A stretch of 26,345 bases of DNA from JAZDCJ01 sp036311985 (GTDB taxonomy: Bacteria > Actinomycetota > Actinomycetes > Actinomycetales > Micrococcaceae), in the NCBI RefSeq assembly GCF_036311985.1, contig NZ_JAZDCJ010000067.1, one strand, 5' to 3'. Below are positions 1-7,912 of the stretch, piece after piece; the first letter of the stretch is position 1, and each line of letters opens with the position of its first letter. The translations under genes and the position numbers were made by a program. The notes below the pieces were generated by a model, which had not been told where the DNA came from, did not search any database, and saw only the letters and a list, made by a program, of their open reading frames with translations.

Positions 1-1464
1 TTGGGTGAGGGAGGTGGCTTCGTTGGCGGCGTGGGTGGTAGTGCGGCGGATGTTGGCGTTCAAGATCGAGGCGAGGTCCGGGTGCGCGAACCGGCCGTGC
101 AGGGCGGCGTCGCCCAGGGCCCGGTCGACCTGATCAGTGCCGGCGATTTTGGCCAGCGTAACGGCTTCGGCCATTTTCACGTTCATCCTTGCGGTCCCGG
201 CCGCGGCGGCCTCGACGAGCCAGGTTCTGGCGCCTTCGCCGATGGCCAGGAACGCGGCCTCGTCCGCGCTGCGGGCCCTCACCTCGTAGTCGCCGGGGAG
301 CTTCGCCCGGGTTCCGGGGAAGTGTTCGTCGTTGATGGCGGGGCTGCCGGGCCGTGCCCGTTCGTGGCGGGCGACTTCGACGGGCCCGGTCGTGCCGTGG
401 TGGACGATGATGACCTGCTCGCCGGGCCCGGTGCCGTGGGTGCGGACGAACACCCGGGCTCCGAGCAGGTGGGCCGGGACGGAGTACTGGGCGTTTTCGA
501 AGGTGACCATTGGGGTGTTCTCCGGAACGCCGCGGGCCAGGCCGAACGCGACCGTGTGGGCGGTGTCCGGGATCCGGTGCAGCCGCGGGGCTTCCTCGGC
601 GAGCATGGCCGCGGGTTTCCGCCGCGTCGTCCGGTGCTCACGGTGATTGACCTCGTCCATGAACGCCGTGCAGGCGGCCTCGAGCTCGGCGAAGGTGCGG
701 TAGTCATCGCGGAGGTTGGTGTCTTTGGGCACGAGGTCGGCCTTGGCGAGTTTCACGGACGCTTCGACTCCGCCTTTGGTGGCCGGGTCCGCCGGTTGGC
801 AGGTCAGCACGGTCACCCCGTAGTGCCGGGCGAAGTCCAGGGTCTGCTGGTTGCGCACCGGGACCCCGGCGACGTGGGCGGTGGTGACGGTCTTCTCGTT
901 GTCCGTGAGGACATAGGTCGGCGCCCCTCCGAGGATCCGGAAGCACCGGTCCAGGGCCGCGAACACGCTCGGCGCGGTCCTGTCCCTGAGCGGGATCACG
1001 ATGCGGAAGCGTGAGAACGCCAGCCAGGCCACGAAAAGGATGGTCTTCACCCCGCCGATCCGGGGCCCGTCGCCGAAGTCGTACTGCAACCACATCCCCG
1101 GTTCTGTGATCCACGGCCGGTGGACGCGGGTGTGGCCCAGCCGCCACGCGGCTTTGACCTGCGCGATCGCCCGGCGGGTAGACCGTTCCGAACCGGTGTA
1201 GCCCAGAGCGAGGAGCTTTTCGTGGGCCTTGTCGGCCCGGATCCGGCCCTTGGAGGCTTCGATCCATTCCTCGATCTTGGGCAGGAACGCGTCGGTGACC
1301 CGGCCGCGGGCCGCGGGTTCCCCGATCGGCCGGCCCGCGTCACGGGCGGTGACGTGTTTAGCAACGGTGTGGTGCGAGCAGCCCGTGAGCTCCGCGGTGG
1401 CGCGCAACGATCCGGTCAGATCGTAGGCAGCAAGAATTTCCATGATTTCTCCGTCAGACTTCAT
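1..1464 (-). CDS. istA: IS21-family transposase IstA, 3' end outside the window
   Basis: The reverse strand is open from an ATG at 1464 to the window edge (488 codons, no stop reached). IstA cuts and joins IS21 ends with the help of IstB. The N-terminus (about residues 1-45) holds a helix-turn-helix with LRATAELTGCSHHTVAKHV. The catalytic core shows the DDE pattern: D in WLQYDFGDGP, D in YVLTDNEKTV and E in ATKGGVEASVK. The C-terminal part contains a Mu-type beta-barrel-like stretch (ENAQYSVPAHLLGARVFVR). A GGAAGAGG Shine-Dalgarno sits 6 bases before the ATG. The usual family size is about 390-520 residues, so little is missing. The reading frame is intact over the visible part, so the element could be active if istB is intact. 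Confidence 0.88.
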   Translation of the reverse strand, partial: MKSDGEIMEILAAYDLTGSLRATAELTGCSHHTVAKHVTARDAGRPIGEPAARGRVTDAFLPKIEEWIEASKGRIRADKAHEKLLALGYTGSERSTRRAIAQVKAAWRLGHTRVHRPWITEPGMWLQYDFGDGPRIGGVKTILFVAWLAFSRFRIVIPLRDRTAPSVFAALDRCFRILGGAPTYVLTDNEKTVTTAHVAGVPVRNQQTLDFARHYGVTVLTCQPADPATKGGVEASVKLAKADLVPKDTNLRDDYRTFAELEAACTAFMDEVNHREHRTTRRKPAAMLAEEAPRLHRIPDTAHTVAFGLARGVPENTPMVTFENAQYSVPAHLLGARVFVRTHGTGPGEQVIIVHHGTTGPVEVARHERARPGSPAINDEHFPGTRAKLPGDYEVRARSADEAAFLAIGEGARTWLVEAAAAGTARMNVKMAEAVTLAKIAGTDQVDRALGDAALHGRFAHPDLASILNANIRRTTTHAANEATSLTQ

Positions 1465-1567
1465 ACAGGGCCTCTTCCTGGTTCGCTTTTGGTGCGCTTA
1501 GACACCGTCATCAAACCGCAGGGAGAGGCCCCCACCGCTTAAAGACGCGGCAGGAACAAGTAAGGAA

Positions 1568-1658
1568 GTGGGCAGATCTCATGGCCACCGGCGGGCAGTT
1601 CTGCTGGCCGCCAGCGGGCACTTTCGTGGCCGCCTATGGGCAGTTTTTCATGGCCGCT
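1568..1658. repeat. Four tandem 22-24 bp repeats at the IS21 end
   Basis: Four imperfect units follow each other, at about 1568-1589, 1590-1612, 1613-1634 and 1635-1658. Each has the form GGGCA followed by a T-rich spacer and TGGCC(G/A)C. Multiple end repeats are known in IS21-family elements as transposase-binding sites; that role is inferred here. Confidence 0.7.
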
Positions 1659-2466
1659 AACACCCGCGCACCTAGAGACTGCGAAGATCATCCTGGTGAA
1701 ACGCGGCAGCGGATATATTCAAACTTCATCAAAGACGATCACTGTGTGGGCAGGCCAGGCCATCGCGCTCGGCGAGCGCCAGACGTATCTCTTATCTCCA
1801 CATGTCCCGCTTGCGACCCTGATCGTTCGAATGAGCGAGAGATTTCTTCGAAGCCAGATGTCGTGGCAGCTTCCCGACATCGAGCGCGTCCGGCCAGGAG
1901 CGCATCCGTCAAACTGGGACGGTTCAGCGCTAGTACTAGATCTAGGTCAAGGCATAGTCCACGAGACTTCCGTCATCTGGCGAGAAGTTGGACGGTTGTG
2001 GGATCATCAGCCTCACTCGGTGGAAGTGGCAGCCGTCCGGACCGTCGCCGGTCTGGCAAGGATCACAGAGCTCACGCTTCCCGCGCTCCTAGCCAACTAC
2101 AAACCCTCTGACTTGGGTGCGCAGAGAATAGCGCTTCCAGGCGCGGCCACCGACCGTGTCATGTCCTTGCTACGGGCGATGGCGGATGCACCGCAAGAAC
2201 CATGGACATTAGCGGATCTGGCGCGTCGCGCGCACCTCTCACGTTCTCAGTTGTGCCGCCTGTTCTCCGGTGGGGGTCTGGATTCACCCATGCGTACATT
2301 GAACCAAATACGTACCGAGAAGTTCGCTCAGTTTTTGCTTCATTCCGAACTCGGCGTTCGCGAGATTGCTCAGCGCTGCGGGTGGAATGATCCACGTGTC
2401 GCGGCGCGGTGGTTTCGAGCCAGATACAGCATGAGTCCATCGGAATATCGCGTCGCGCATCGCTGA
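1636..2466 (+). CDS. AraC-family transcriptional regulator, N-terminus replaced by IS end
   Basis: The frame encodes 276 residues. The C-terminal third is an AraC/XylS DNA-binding domain with two helix-turn-helix units, around residues 190-212 (TLADLARRAHLSRSQLCRLF) and 240-263 (GVREIAQRCGWNDPRV), ending in the usual MSPSEYR motif. Residues about 10-110 look like a cupin-type ligand-binding region. The ATG at 1636 and the first nine codons lie inside the IS21 terminus, so the original start was cut off and about 30-60 residues are probably lost. No Shine-Dalgarno is obvious before the hybrid start. Base composition (visibly less GC-rich) and codon use differ from the transfer operon, which suggests separate acquisition. 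It may be a pseudogene. It is co-oriented with, and just upstream of, the ardC-like gene, so it could have been a regulator of the element. Confidence 0.75.
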   Translation: MGSFSWPLTPAHLETAKIILVKRGSGYIQTSSKTITVWAGQAIALGERQTYLLSPHVPLATLIVRMSERFLRSQMSWQLPDIERVRPGAHPSNWDGSALVLDLGQGIVHETSVIWREVGRLWDHQPHSVEVAAVRTVAGLARITELTLPALLANYKPSDLGAQRIALPGAATDRVMSLLRAMADAPQEPWTLADLARRAHLSRSQLCRLFSGGGLDSPMRTLNQIRTEKFAQFLLHSELGVREIAQRCGWNDPRVAARWFRARYSMSPSEYRVAHR

Positions 2467-2731
2467 TCACTTCTCGGCGACGCCCAGAATCGACGCTAAC
2501 GTGCGCTGTTCGTCGCGCAATGGGGGGCTGATCGTTGCAAGAGAAGGCGTGAGGGTCCAGCGGCCACTCGAACCTGGTAGTGAGTAGACCCATACGCAAG
2601 GCTCACCGTGGAGCCGTCCTTGTTGACGGGATTTCCCGAAGCTCGGCTGACTCTCATGAAGATCCCGGCGCACCTCATGGTCGCAAGGGTCACCGGCACG
2701 CGCCGTGGGCCCCGCCGGGAGGAGATTCATG
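2467..2731. promoter_or_regulatory. Leader region before the transfer operon
   Basis: No convincing gene lies in these 265 bases. They must hold the promoter for the operon that starts at 2732 unless transcription comes from further left. An inverted repeat CGGGA-TT-TCCCG at 2627-2638 could be an operator, and the region ends in a strong GGGAGGAG Shine-Dalgarno at 2717-2724. I cannot assign -35/-10 boxes with confidence. Confidence 0.35.
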
Positions 2732-3817
2732 ATGGCGACGGACGAGGAGAGACGGGCCACACGCGACGCGAAGCTCGAACAGCTCCACGAGCGGCTGTCG
2801 ACTGCGGTCAACCAGCTCGTCTCCGGTGAGGACTGGAAGCGCGCTCTGGAGTTCGCTGCCCGGTTCCGGGCGCGCTCGTTCCGCAACACGCTAATGATCT
2901 TCGCCCAGCACCTCGACGCCTTCGAGCAGGGGCGCGTGCAAGCGGCGGAGCCGTCGTATATCGCAGGGTACAAGCAATGGCAGACGCTCGGCAGGCAGGT
3001 GGAGAAGGGCCAGCCGGGGTACATGATCTTCGCTCCGGTGATGGGCAGGTTTGCGTCCTCGACTCCGCAGGATGTGTTGTCGTGGCGGCGGCTGGGCCGG
3101 TTCGAGAAGCCGAAGCCGGGTGAGTTGATGCGCTCCCGGATGGTCGGCGGGAAGTCCGCCTATGTGTGGGATGTCTCCCAGACTGCCGGCGCTCCGGTCC
3201 CGGAGCGTCCGTCGGCGGTCCTGCTGGAGGGCGATGCCCCCGCGGGTCTCTGGGACGGGCTGGCGGGCCTGGTGGAGGCGGAGGGGTTCGCGGTGTTGCG
3301 GGTCGAGCACGAGAGCGAGATCGGTGGCGCGAACGGCCTGACCGACTACACCAATCGGACGGTCGCGGTGCGGACGAACATGGGTGATGCCGCGCAGGTG
3401 AAGACTCTCGTTCACGAGCTCGCGCATGTGAGGCTGCACGGCCCCAATAACCCGGACGCGACAAGGCATCGCGGCGTAGGTGAAGTGGAGGCGGAGTCGG
3501 TGGCGTTGATGATCGGTGCCGCACATGGCATGGACACCACCGCCTACACGATCCCCTATGTCTCCGGCTGGGCGGGCACGGTGAAGGACAAGGACCCGGC
3601 CGAGGTAGTGCAGGCCACTGGGGAGCGTGTCCGCAAGATCGCCGGGGCGATCCTCGACGCTCTCCCGACGGCCCAGGTCGGTACCGGTGACCCACCCGGC
3701 CTCACCCGTGACACTGCCAGAGCCGAATACATCCCGCGAGCAGAACGCACTACGCCGCCACCGGTGGAGCCGTCGCGGGCATCTCGCTCGGCGGATGCCG
3801 CGGTGAGGAGTCTGTGA
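2732..3817 (+). CDS. ArdC-like antirestriction protein with zinc-metallopeptidase motif
   Basis: The protein has 361 residues. The N-terminal part (about 10-110) matches the ArdC N-terminal domain pattern (WKRALEFAARFRARSFRNTLMIFAQ region, split here by context), a ssDNA-binding module. The C-terminal part carries a zinc-peptidase motif HELAHVRLHG (H228, E229, H232) followed by E251/E253 in GEVEAESVAL, as in IrrE/ImmA-like peptidases. ArdC proteins of conjugative plasmids protect incoming ssDNA or hinder host restriction. The start at 2732 is chosen because GGGAGGAG lies 7 bases upstream; an in-frame ATG at 2729 is an alternative. The gene is first in the operon and its stop overlaps the prim-pol start by one base, so the two are probably translated together in the recipient soon after transfer. 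Confidence 0.82.
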   Translation: MATDEERRATRDAKLEQLHERLSTAVNQLVSGEDWKRALEFAARFRARSFRNTLMIFAQHLDAFEQGRVQAAEPSYIAGYKQWQTLGRQVEKGQPGYMIFAPVMGRFASSTPQDVLSWRRLGRFEKPKPGELMRSRMVGGKSAYVWDVSQTAGAPVPERPSAVLLEGDAPAGLWDGLAGLVEAEGFAVLRVEHESEIGGANGLTDYTNRTVAVRTNMGDAAQVKTLVHELAHVRLHGPNNPDATRHRGVGEVEAESVALMIGAAHGMDTTAYTIPYVSGWAGTVKDKDPAEVVQATGERVRKIAGAILDALPTAQVGTGDPPGLTRDTARAEYIPRAERTTPPPVEPSRASRSADAAVRSL

Positions 3818-4710
3818 TGAGCCCGGCAGAGTTGTTCGCCCAGGTCGCCGGCCTCCCGCCGGCGATTGCTGCGGCACGGTTCGCGGAGGCGGGGGTGCCG
3901 GTGTTCCCGTGCGTGCCGGGCGGTAAGCGGCCCCGGATCGAGCACGGTTTCCGCGACGCGACTACTGACGCCGGCCGGGTTGCGGGGTGGTGGCGGCGGT
4001 GGCCGTCCGCGAACATCGGTGTTCCGACCGGTGCCGTGTCTGGGGTGGATGTCGTCGATGTGGATCGGAAGGCAGAGGGGCACGGGTTCGGTGCGTTCGG
4101 TCGCGCCCGCCGTGCCGGCCTGGTCGAGGGGTGGGTGGCGTTGGTGCGGACTCCTTCGGGTGGGATGCACGCCTACTATCCGGCCGATCCGGACCGTCCG
4201 CAGCCCTCGTGGCAGGCCGCGCGGGCACGAGTCGACTTCCGCGGTGACGGCGGCTATGTCATTGTCCCGCCCTCCGTGATCGCCACCGGTGATCGGCGCG
4301 TCTCGTATGCGCTGGTCGGCGGCTCGCAAGAGCTTCCGTGCCCGGTGGACGCGGGAGCGTTGCGGGACTTCCTGGACCCGCGCCCTGATCCACGACACGT
4401 CGGGCGCACCGGACCGGCTCCAAGGGATGCCAGCCGGCTGGCGGCCTGGGTCGCGCAACGCGGCGAAGGCGAACGCAACCGGGGCCTGTTCTGGGCATCC
4501 TGCCGCCTCGCAGAAGCCGGCATGTCCTTGCCTGAGATGGTCGACGCCCTCGCCCCGGCTGCCGAGCACTCTGGGTTGTCGCCGCGGGAAGTCACGACCA
4601 CGATTCGCTCCGCCTACCGCGCCACCCACATCCACCCCGCCTCCGCGCCGGCAATACAGCGCGAAGTGCCGCGCCAGACGATGCGGCTCGAGAGTCGGGT
4701 GCTCTCGTGA
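3817..4710 (+). CDS. Bifunctional DNA primase/polymerase (prim-pol, AEP superfamily)
   Basis: The protein has 297 residues. It begins with the usual prim-pol pattern (AARFAEAGVPVFPCVPGGKRP, then WWRRWPSANIGVPTGAVSG). The metal-binding motif VDVVDVD places D81 and D83 in the active site, SGGMH lies at 114-118, and DFRGDGGYVIVPPS follows around 139-152. These are the conserved motifs of the N-terminal prim-pol domain (Pfam 09250). The C-terminal 90 residues form a small helical region like the PriCT-type tails. Such enzymes prime second-strand synthesis on plasmids and ICEs. Here it probably converts transferred single strands to duplex DNA, together with the SSB-like protein at 18914. The ATG at 3817 follows a GAGGAG site with 6-base spacing and overlaps the ardC-like stop. 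Confidence 0.88.
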   Translation: MSPAELFAQVAGLPPAIAAARFAEAGVPVFPCVPGGKRPRIEHGFRDATTDAGRVAGWWRRWPSANIGVPTGAVSGVDVVDVDRKAEGHGFGAFGRARRAGLVEGWVALVRTPSGGMHAYYPADPDRPQPSWQAARARVDFRGDGGYVIVPPSVIATGDRRVSYALVGGSQELPCPVDAGALRDFLDPRPDPRHVGRTGPAPRDASRLAAWVAQRGEGERNRGLFWASCRLAEAGMSLPEMVDALAPAAEHSGLSPREVTTTIRSAYRATHIHPASAPAIQREVPRQTMRLESRVLS

Positions 4711-5354
4711 ACCCGGCGACGACAACGTGGGGTGGCCGGGTCGCAGTGGCGACCGCGGTGGCCGGGACGGTGCTCATCGCCGCTGGCGCGTTCTGGCTCT
4801 CGTTCACCGCTCTCGCTGATCTTGCCCGCCGCTCTGGGGTGGATGCGGGGCAGGCGTGGGCGTGGCCATTCATCGTGGACGGCATCATCGTCGTCTCAAC
4901 GGTCTCCGTTGTCGCGCTCGCGGGGCAACGTTCCGCCTGGTATCCGTGGGCGCTGCTGGCCGCCGGTGCGGTGGTGTCGGTGACCGCGAACGCGATCCAT
5001 GCCGTCGTCGCCGCCGACGCCGACGTGCCCGGTGTGCTCGCCGCGTCGGTGGCGGCGGTGCCGCCGCTGGTGCTACTGGCGATCACCCACCTCACCGTGA
5101 TCCTCACCCGCCCCCTCCCCGCACCCGAGCCCGAGCCGTCGCGCGAGTCAGGCGAGGAGACGTCGACGGTTGCCGCGTCACCGATCCCGATGGGGCCCGC
5201 ACCGGTGGGTCGTGAGGTGGCGGTGGTGCTGCGGGAGGAGGAGGGCTGGTCGAACAAGCAGATCGCCCGCCACCTCGGAGTGCACCCGTCCACGGTCGGA
5301 CGCTGGTTCGCCCGGCCCGTCCTGACCGGCCCCGACACGGAGGAAACGACATGA
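4707..5354 (+). CDS. DUF2637-type membrane protein with C-terminal helix-turn-helix
   Basis: The protein has 215 residues. Four hydrophobic segments fill residues about 10-130 (for example VAVATAVAGTVLIAAGAFWL, and VPPLVLLAITHLTVIL near 120), in the layout of DUF2637 proteins, which resemble the spread proteins of Streptomyces plasmids. After a proline/glutamate-rich linker, residues about 178-202 form a helix-turn-helix with SNKQIARHLGVHPSTVGRWF. Family members occur in actinobacterial plasmids and ICEs, where a role in intramycelial spread or regulation is suspected but unproven. The GTG start at 4707 overlaps the prim-pol stop in a GTGA arrangement, indicating translational coupling. A membrane-tethered DNA-binding protein could link element DNA to the envelope; this is inference. 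Confidence 0.78.
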   Translation: MNPATTTWGGRVAVATAVAGTVLIAAGAFWLSFTALADLARRSGVDAGQAWAWPFIVDGIIVVSTVSVVALAGQRSAWYPWALLAAGAVVSVTANAIHAVVAADADVPGVLAASVAAVPPLVLLAITHLTVILTRPLPAPEPEPSRESGEETSTVAASPIPMGPAPVGREVAVVLREEEGWSNKQIARHLGVHPSTVGRWFARPVLTGPDTEETT

Positions 5355-5803
5355 ACGACGACGAACAACGCACCGCCCGGCTCGCAGAGCATCCCGCAAG
5401 CCGCCGGGAGGAATCCGAGGCGCCCGACGAGGCACATCCGAGCGGTGACGGGGAGGTGTCTGAACTGGCTCGCCACGGCGACCCGTCCGCGGCGACGCAA
5501 AAGATGCCCGATGCGGCGGAGGCGGGGAAGCGTAGGTCGGGGGTGGTGTGGGTGCGCCCGTCCGATCTGCTGGCCTCGCGGATGGGCAGGGTCGCCGGGC
5601 AAGGCATCGACTTCCAAGCCGAGCTCGCCCGCCGCACCCGCCGCGCGCCCGGTCAGACATACCGGGGCACCCGCACGATCGCGCGCTCGGGCGTGCGGGT
5701 TGTGAGCGAGCGGGCACGGAAGTTGTTGCCGGTGACCGCGTTCGGCCGCGGGGCTGGTGAGCGGCATTCGTGGGTGTCACGGTCCGGGATCGGGTTGGGG
5801 TGA
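5351..5803 (+). CDS. Hypothetical ICE protein
   Basis: The protein has 150 residues and I do not recognise it. The first 60 residues are acidic and look disordered (EESEAPDEAHPSGDGEVSEL). The rest is basic, with an ordered stretch VVWVRPSDLLASRMGRVAGQ near 65-85 and RARKLLPVTAFGRG near 120-134. It has no membrane segment or signal peptide. A GGAGGA site precedes the ATG, which overlaps the stop of the DUF2637-type gene as ATGA. Its place in the operon suggests a function in DNA processing or element maintenance, but nothing in the sequence identifies it. Confidence 0.7.
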   Translation: MNDDEQRTARLAEHPASRREESEAPDEAHPSGDGEVSELARHGDPSAATQKMPDAAEAGKRRSGVVWVRPSDLLASRMGRVAGQGIDFQAELARRTRRAPGQTYRGTRTIARSGVRVVSERARKLLPVTAFGRGAGERHSWVSRSGIGLG

Positions 5804-5845
5804 CCTGAGCCATGCGCGTCCCTCATGCACCGGCGAGCCCCACGG

Positions 5846-5867
5846 CTGGGGGACGTGTGCGCACCTG
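5846..5867 (+). promoter_or_regulatory. Recurrent gap motif, copy A
   Basis: The 83-base gap 5804-5886 has a small perfect hairpin, CCCCA (5838-5842), loop CGGC, TGGGG (5847-5851). Its 3' arm leads directly into CGTGTG-C-GCACCT. A near-identical stretch occurs in the gap at 7853-7872. A Shine-Dalgarno AGGAGGT (5874-5880) follows, then the next start. It may be an RNA or protein-binding site; the function is unknown. Confidence 0.4.
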
Positions 5868-5886
5868 CTGTTCAGGAGGTGCCGGA

Positions 5887-6756
5887 ATGACAAAGGCAAG
5901 CACCGGCGACCAGGAGCGGGCTTGGTTCGAGGACTCGGAGGCGCTACGCGCGCTCCTCAACAGACTCCATGAGGCCGGCAAGGGCGCGTGGCGGAACGAC
6001 CCGGAGGCTGCCGCGCTGATGCGGCACGCGGCCGACAAGTACGCCGCCCTGGCTCGCAAGCACGGCCTGGACCCGTGGGAGGCTGCCTCTGCGGCGTTCG
6101 AGGCGATGCGGGGAGCTGCGACTCGTCGGGCGGATGACCCGTGGGCGGTGGTGACCCGTGCGGTGCAGGTGACCTGCATCGGTGAGGAGCGCGGCAACGG
6201 CCTACTGTGCTCCGTGCACCAGGCGCGCCGGCCCCGCTATTCGGTGTTCCATGACGCGGAGCGGTTCAGCGACCGGGAGAACCCGCTGCCCGACTACCAC
6301 CCCGCGTTCCACGTCGACCCCTTCACCGACGACGAGGAGGACGTGCTCGGCGAGGACGAGGAGCTGCTGCTGGAGCGGACGATGAACGTGGGCTCGGCGG
6401 TGGAGGACACGATCGCGTTCCTCAGCCGCGTCGGTTGGGCGCCGGAGACCGCGCGGGCCGGGGTGGAGTACATCACCGGGCGGCTTGCCGAATCCGTGTC
6501 GCGAGCGTCGGCCTTCGAGGTCCTGCGCCGCGACCGGCAAGCCCGCGCCCTCCTGGACCTGCCCGGAACCTCCTGGACGACGCTGCTGCGGGTTGTGCTC
6601 GGCAACCCCGACCCCTCCCTTGCACACACCAACGCCGGGCGTGGCCTGGTGGTGCGGCTTCTGATCGGCGAGCCGTTGCGAGCGCTATGGCGTGACAATG
6701 ACCTCGTGCTGACCGCGGGCCTTGCCGCCCCCGATAGCGGAGCTGATCACCCGTGA
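5887..6756 (+). CDS. Hypothetical protein, weakly sigma-factor-like
   Basis: The protein has 289 residues and I do not recognise its family. Residues about 70-110 (LDPWEAASAAFEAM, then DDPWAVVTRAVQVTCIGEER) resemble the helix pair of sigma-70 region 2, in which a PW-x-x-x-x-R-x-V pattern is common, but this is only a weak similarity. A very acidic loop, DPFTDDEEDVLGEDEELLLE, lies near residues 145-165. The C-terminal half is helical. The ATG at 5887 is chosen because AGGAGGT ends 6 bases upstream; upstream in-frame starts lack a site. Its stop overlaps the ParB-like start, so the two are probably co-translated. Proteins of this kind sit before ParB-like genes in related elements as far as I recall; no function is known to me. 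Confidence 0.7.
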   Translation: MTKASTGDQERAWFEDSEALRALLNRLHEAGKGAWRNDPEAAALMRHAADKYAALARKHGLDPWEAASAAFEAMRGAATRRADDPWAVVTRAVQVTCIGEERGNGLLCSVHQARRPRYSVFHDAERFSDRENPLPDYHPAFHVDPFTDDEEDVLGEDEELLLERTMNVGSAVEDTIAFLSRVGWAPETARAGVEYITGRLAESVSRASAFEVLRRDRQARALLDLPGTSWTTLLRVVLGNPDPSLAHTNAGRGLVVRLLIGEPLRALWRDNDLVLTAGLAAPDSGADHP

Positions 6757-7841
6757 GCACTCCGCAGGATGGGCACATCGAGCTGGAGCGGGCTGTGGAC
6801 TCCATCGGTGTCGGACGCCGGCACCGGCAGGACTACGGCGACCTGACCGCGATGGTCGAGTCGATCCGGCGCAACGGCCTGCTGCAACCGATCACGATCA
6901 CCCTCGACGGGCACCTCATCTGCGGTGCTCGCCGCCTGGCGGCGATCAAGCTGCTCGGGTGGAAGACCGTCAAGGTGTGGGTCCGCAGTGGTGTCTCGGA
7001 CCGGCTCGGGCAGCTCCTCGCGGAGCAGGACGACAACCTGCTGCACAAGCCACTGACCCAGTTCGAGGCCGCCGGCCTCTACCGCGAACTCAAGACCCTG
7101 CTCGCCGAAGACGCGGCACGCCGCCAGGAGGCCACCCGCTTCCACGCCGCCGACGAGGCCGGAGAAGACGGTCCCGTTAAGTTAACGGCACCGTGGGAAA
7201 CCACCCCCGGTGAGGCCGCCGTGCAGGCTGCGCAGATGGTCACCGGCCGCGACTCGCACACCACGTTGGAGCGCATCGGCCGACTCGAACACCTCGCCGC
7301 CGACGAATCCCAGCCCGAGTCCGTGCGCACTCGCGCGGCGGAGGAGGTCGAGCGGATCAAGGCCGGCGGAGGCGTCTACCCCTCCCACCTGCGCGTCAAC
7401 GCCGAACTCTCCCTCGCCGAGCTCGACCAGGTCGCCGCCGACCCCACCCTGCCCGCTGATGTGCGCGAGCAGGCCCGCGCCGAGGCCGTCCAGGTGCGGG
7501 CGGCGGAGCGTGAGGCGCGGGCGGTGGAGCTGGACGAGTTGGCGCAGGCCGCGCTCGCCCGCGTGAAGGCCGCGAAGAAGACCGGCCGGAAACCCCCGCG
7601 CCCCGCGCTGACCGCGGTCGAGGATCAGGGTGAGCCGGTGCCGTTCCCGCTGACCGTGTTCGTCGCGATCTGGGACGACATGGCCGGATGGTGGCTGCAC
7701 CATGACCCGGACGAGGTTGGCCCGGCGTTGACCGAGGAGCAATGGTCACGGTTCGAGCAGACCGTCACCGGCACGATCGCGTTCGCCGATACCGCCCGCG
7801 CTGCCCGCCGGGCGCAGGAACGCAGCGAGCACATCGCCTGA
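6753..7841 (+). CDS. ParB-like nuclease-domain protein
   Basis: The protein has 362 residues. Residues about 10-110 form a ParB N-terminal (ParB/Srx) domain: YGDLTAMVESIRRNGLLQPI, then LDGHLICGARRLAAIKLLGW, where GARRLAA corresponds to the ParB GERRxRA motif that in classical ParB binds CTP. A helical segment with LTQFEAAGLYRELKTLLAED follows. The region 200-290 is rich in charged alpha-helix, probably coiled. The classical ParB helix-turn-helix is not obvious, and there is no parA next to it, so a role in partition is doubtful; regulation or DNA binding on the element is as likely. The GTG start at 6753 overlaps the upstream stop as GTGA. Confidence 0.8.
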   Translation: MSTPQDGHIELERAVDSIGVGRRHRQDYGDLTAMVESIRRNGLLQPITITLDGHLICGARRLAAIKLLGWKTVKVWVRSGVSDRLGQLLAEQDDNLLHKPLTQFEAAGLYRELKTLLAEDAARRQEATRFHAADEAGEDGPVKLTAPWETTPGEAAVQAAQMVTGRDSHTTLERIGRLEHLAADESQPESVRTRAAEEVERIKAGGGVYPSHLRVNAELSLAELDQVAADPTLPADVREQARAEAVQVRAAEREARAVELDELAQAALARVKAAKKTGRKPPRPALTAVEDQGEPVPFPLTVFVAIWDDMAGWWLHHDPDEVGPALTEEQWSRFEQTVTGTIAFADTARAARRAQERSEHIA

Positions 7842-7852
7842 CCACCGCTTCG

Positions 7853-7872
7853 TGGGGGCGTGTGTGCACCTT
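7853..7872 (+). promoter_or_regulatory. Recurrent gap motif, copy B, with hairpin
   Basis: The gap 7842-7912 repeats the copy A motif: TGGGGG, CGTGTG, T, GCACCT. It is followed by a perfect six-base stem, GGCGAC (7876-7881) and GTCGCC (7891-7896) with a 9-base loop, which ends four bases before the GGGAGGA Shine-Dalgarno. The hairpin could affect initiation of the next gene or RNA stability. Confidence 0.4.
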
Positions 7873-7912
7873 CCCGGCGACCACCTACCTGTCGCCTCTT
7901 GGGAGGACCCGC

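Larger units (their letters stand above)
1..1662 (-). mobile_element. IS21-family insertion sequence, partial (left part outside the window)
   Basis: The element comprises istA plus about 200 bases of noncoding end sequence. The end is placed at about 1662 because the minus strand there begins TGTTAGCGGCC and is followed by tandem repeats, as in IS21-family termini. IS21 elements normally also carry istB, an AAA+ helper ATPase, after istA; it should lie left of position 1. The insertion interrupts the start of the AraC-type gene to the right. The target duplication cannot be checked because the other end is outside the window. Confidence 0.85.

Noticed and set aside
1..1014. Long open frame on the + strand opposite istA
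   Set aside because: It is antisense to a transposase with an intact catalytic triad, has no Shine-Dalgarno and encodes a low-complexity Gly/Arg protein, as expected of a high-GC mirror frame.
2467..3024. Minus-strand frames before and across the ardC-like start
   Set aside because: They overlap a well-supported gene for most of their length, have no recognisable domain and no ribosome site; the part in 2467-2728 could be a relic but gives no identifiable match.
6753..7841. Plasmid partition locus
   Set aside because: Only a ParB-like domain is present; no parA-type ATPase and no obvious parS repeats lie nearby.
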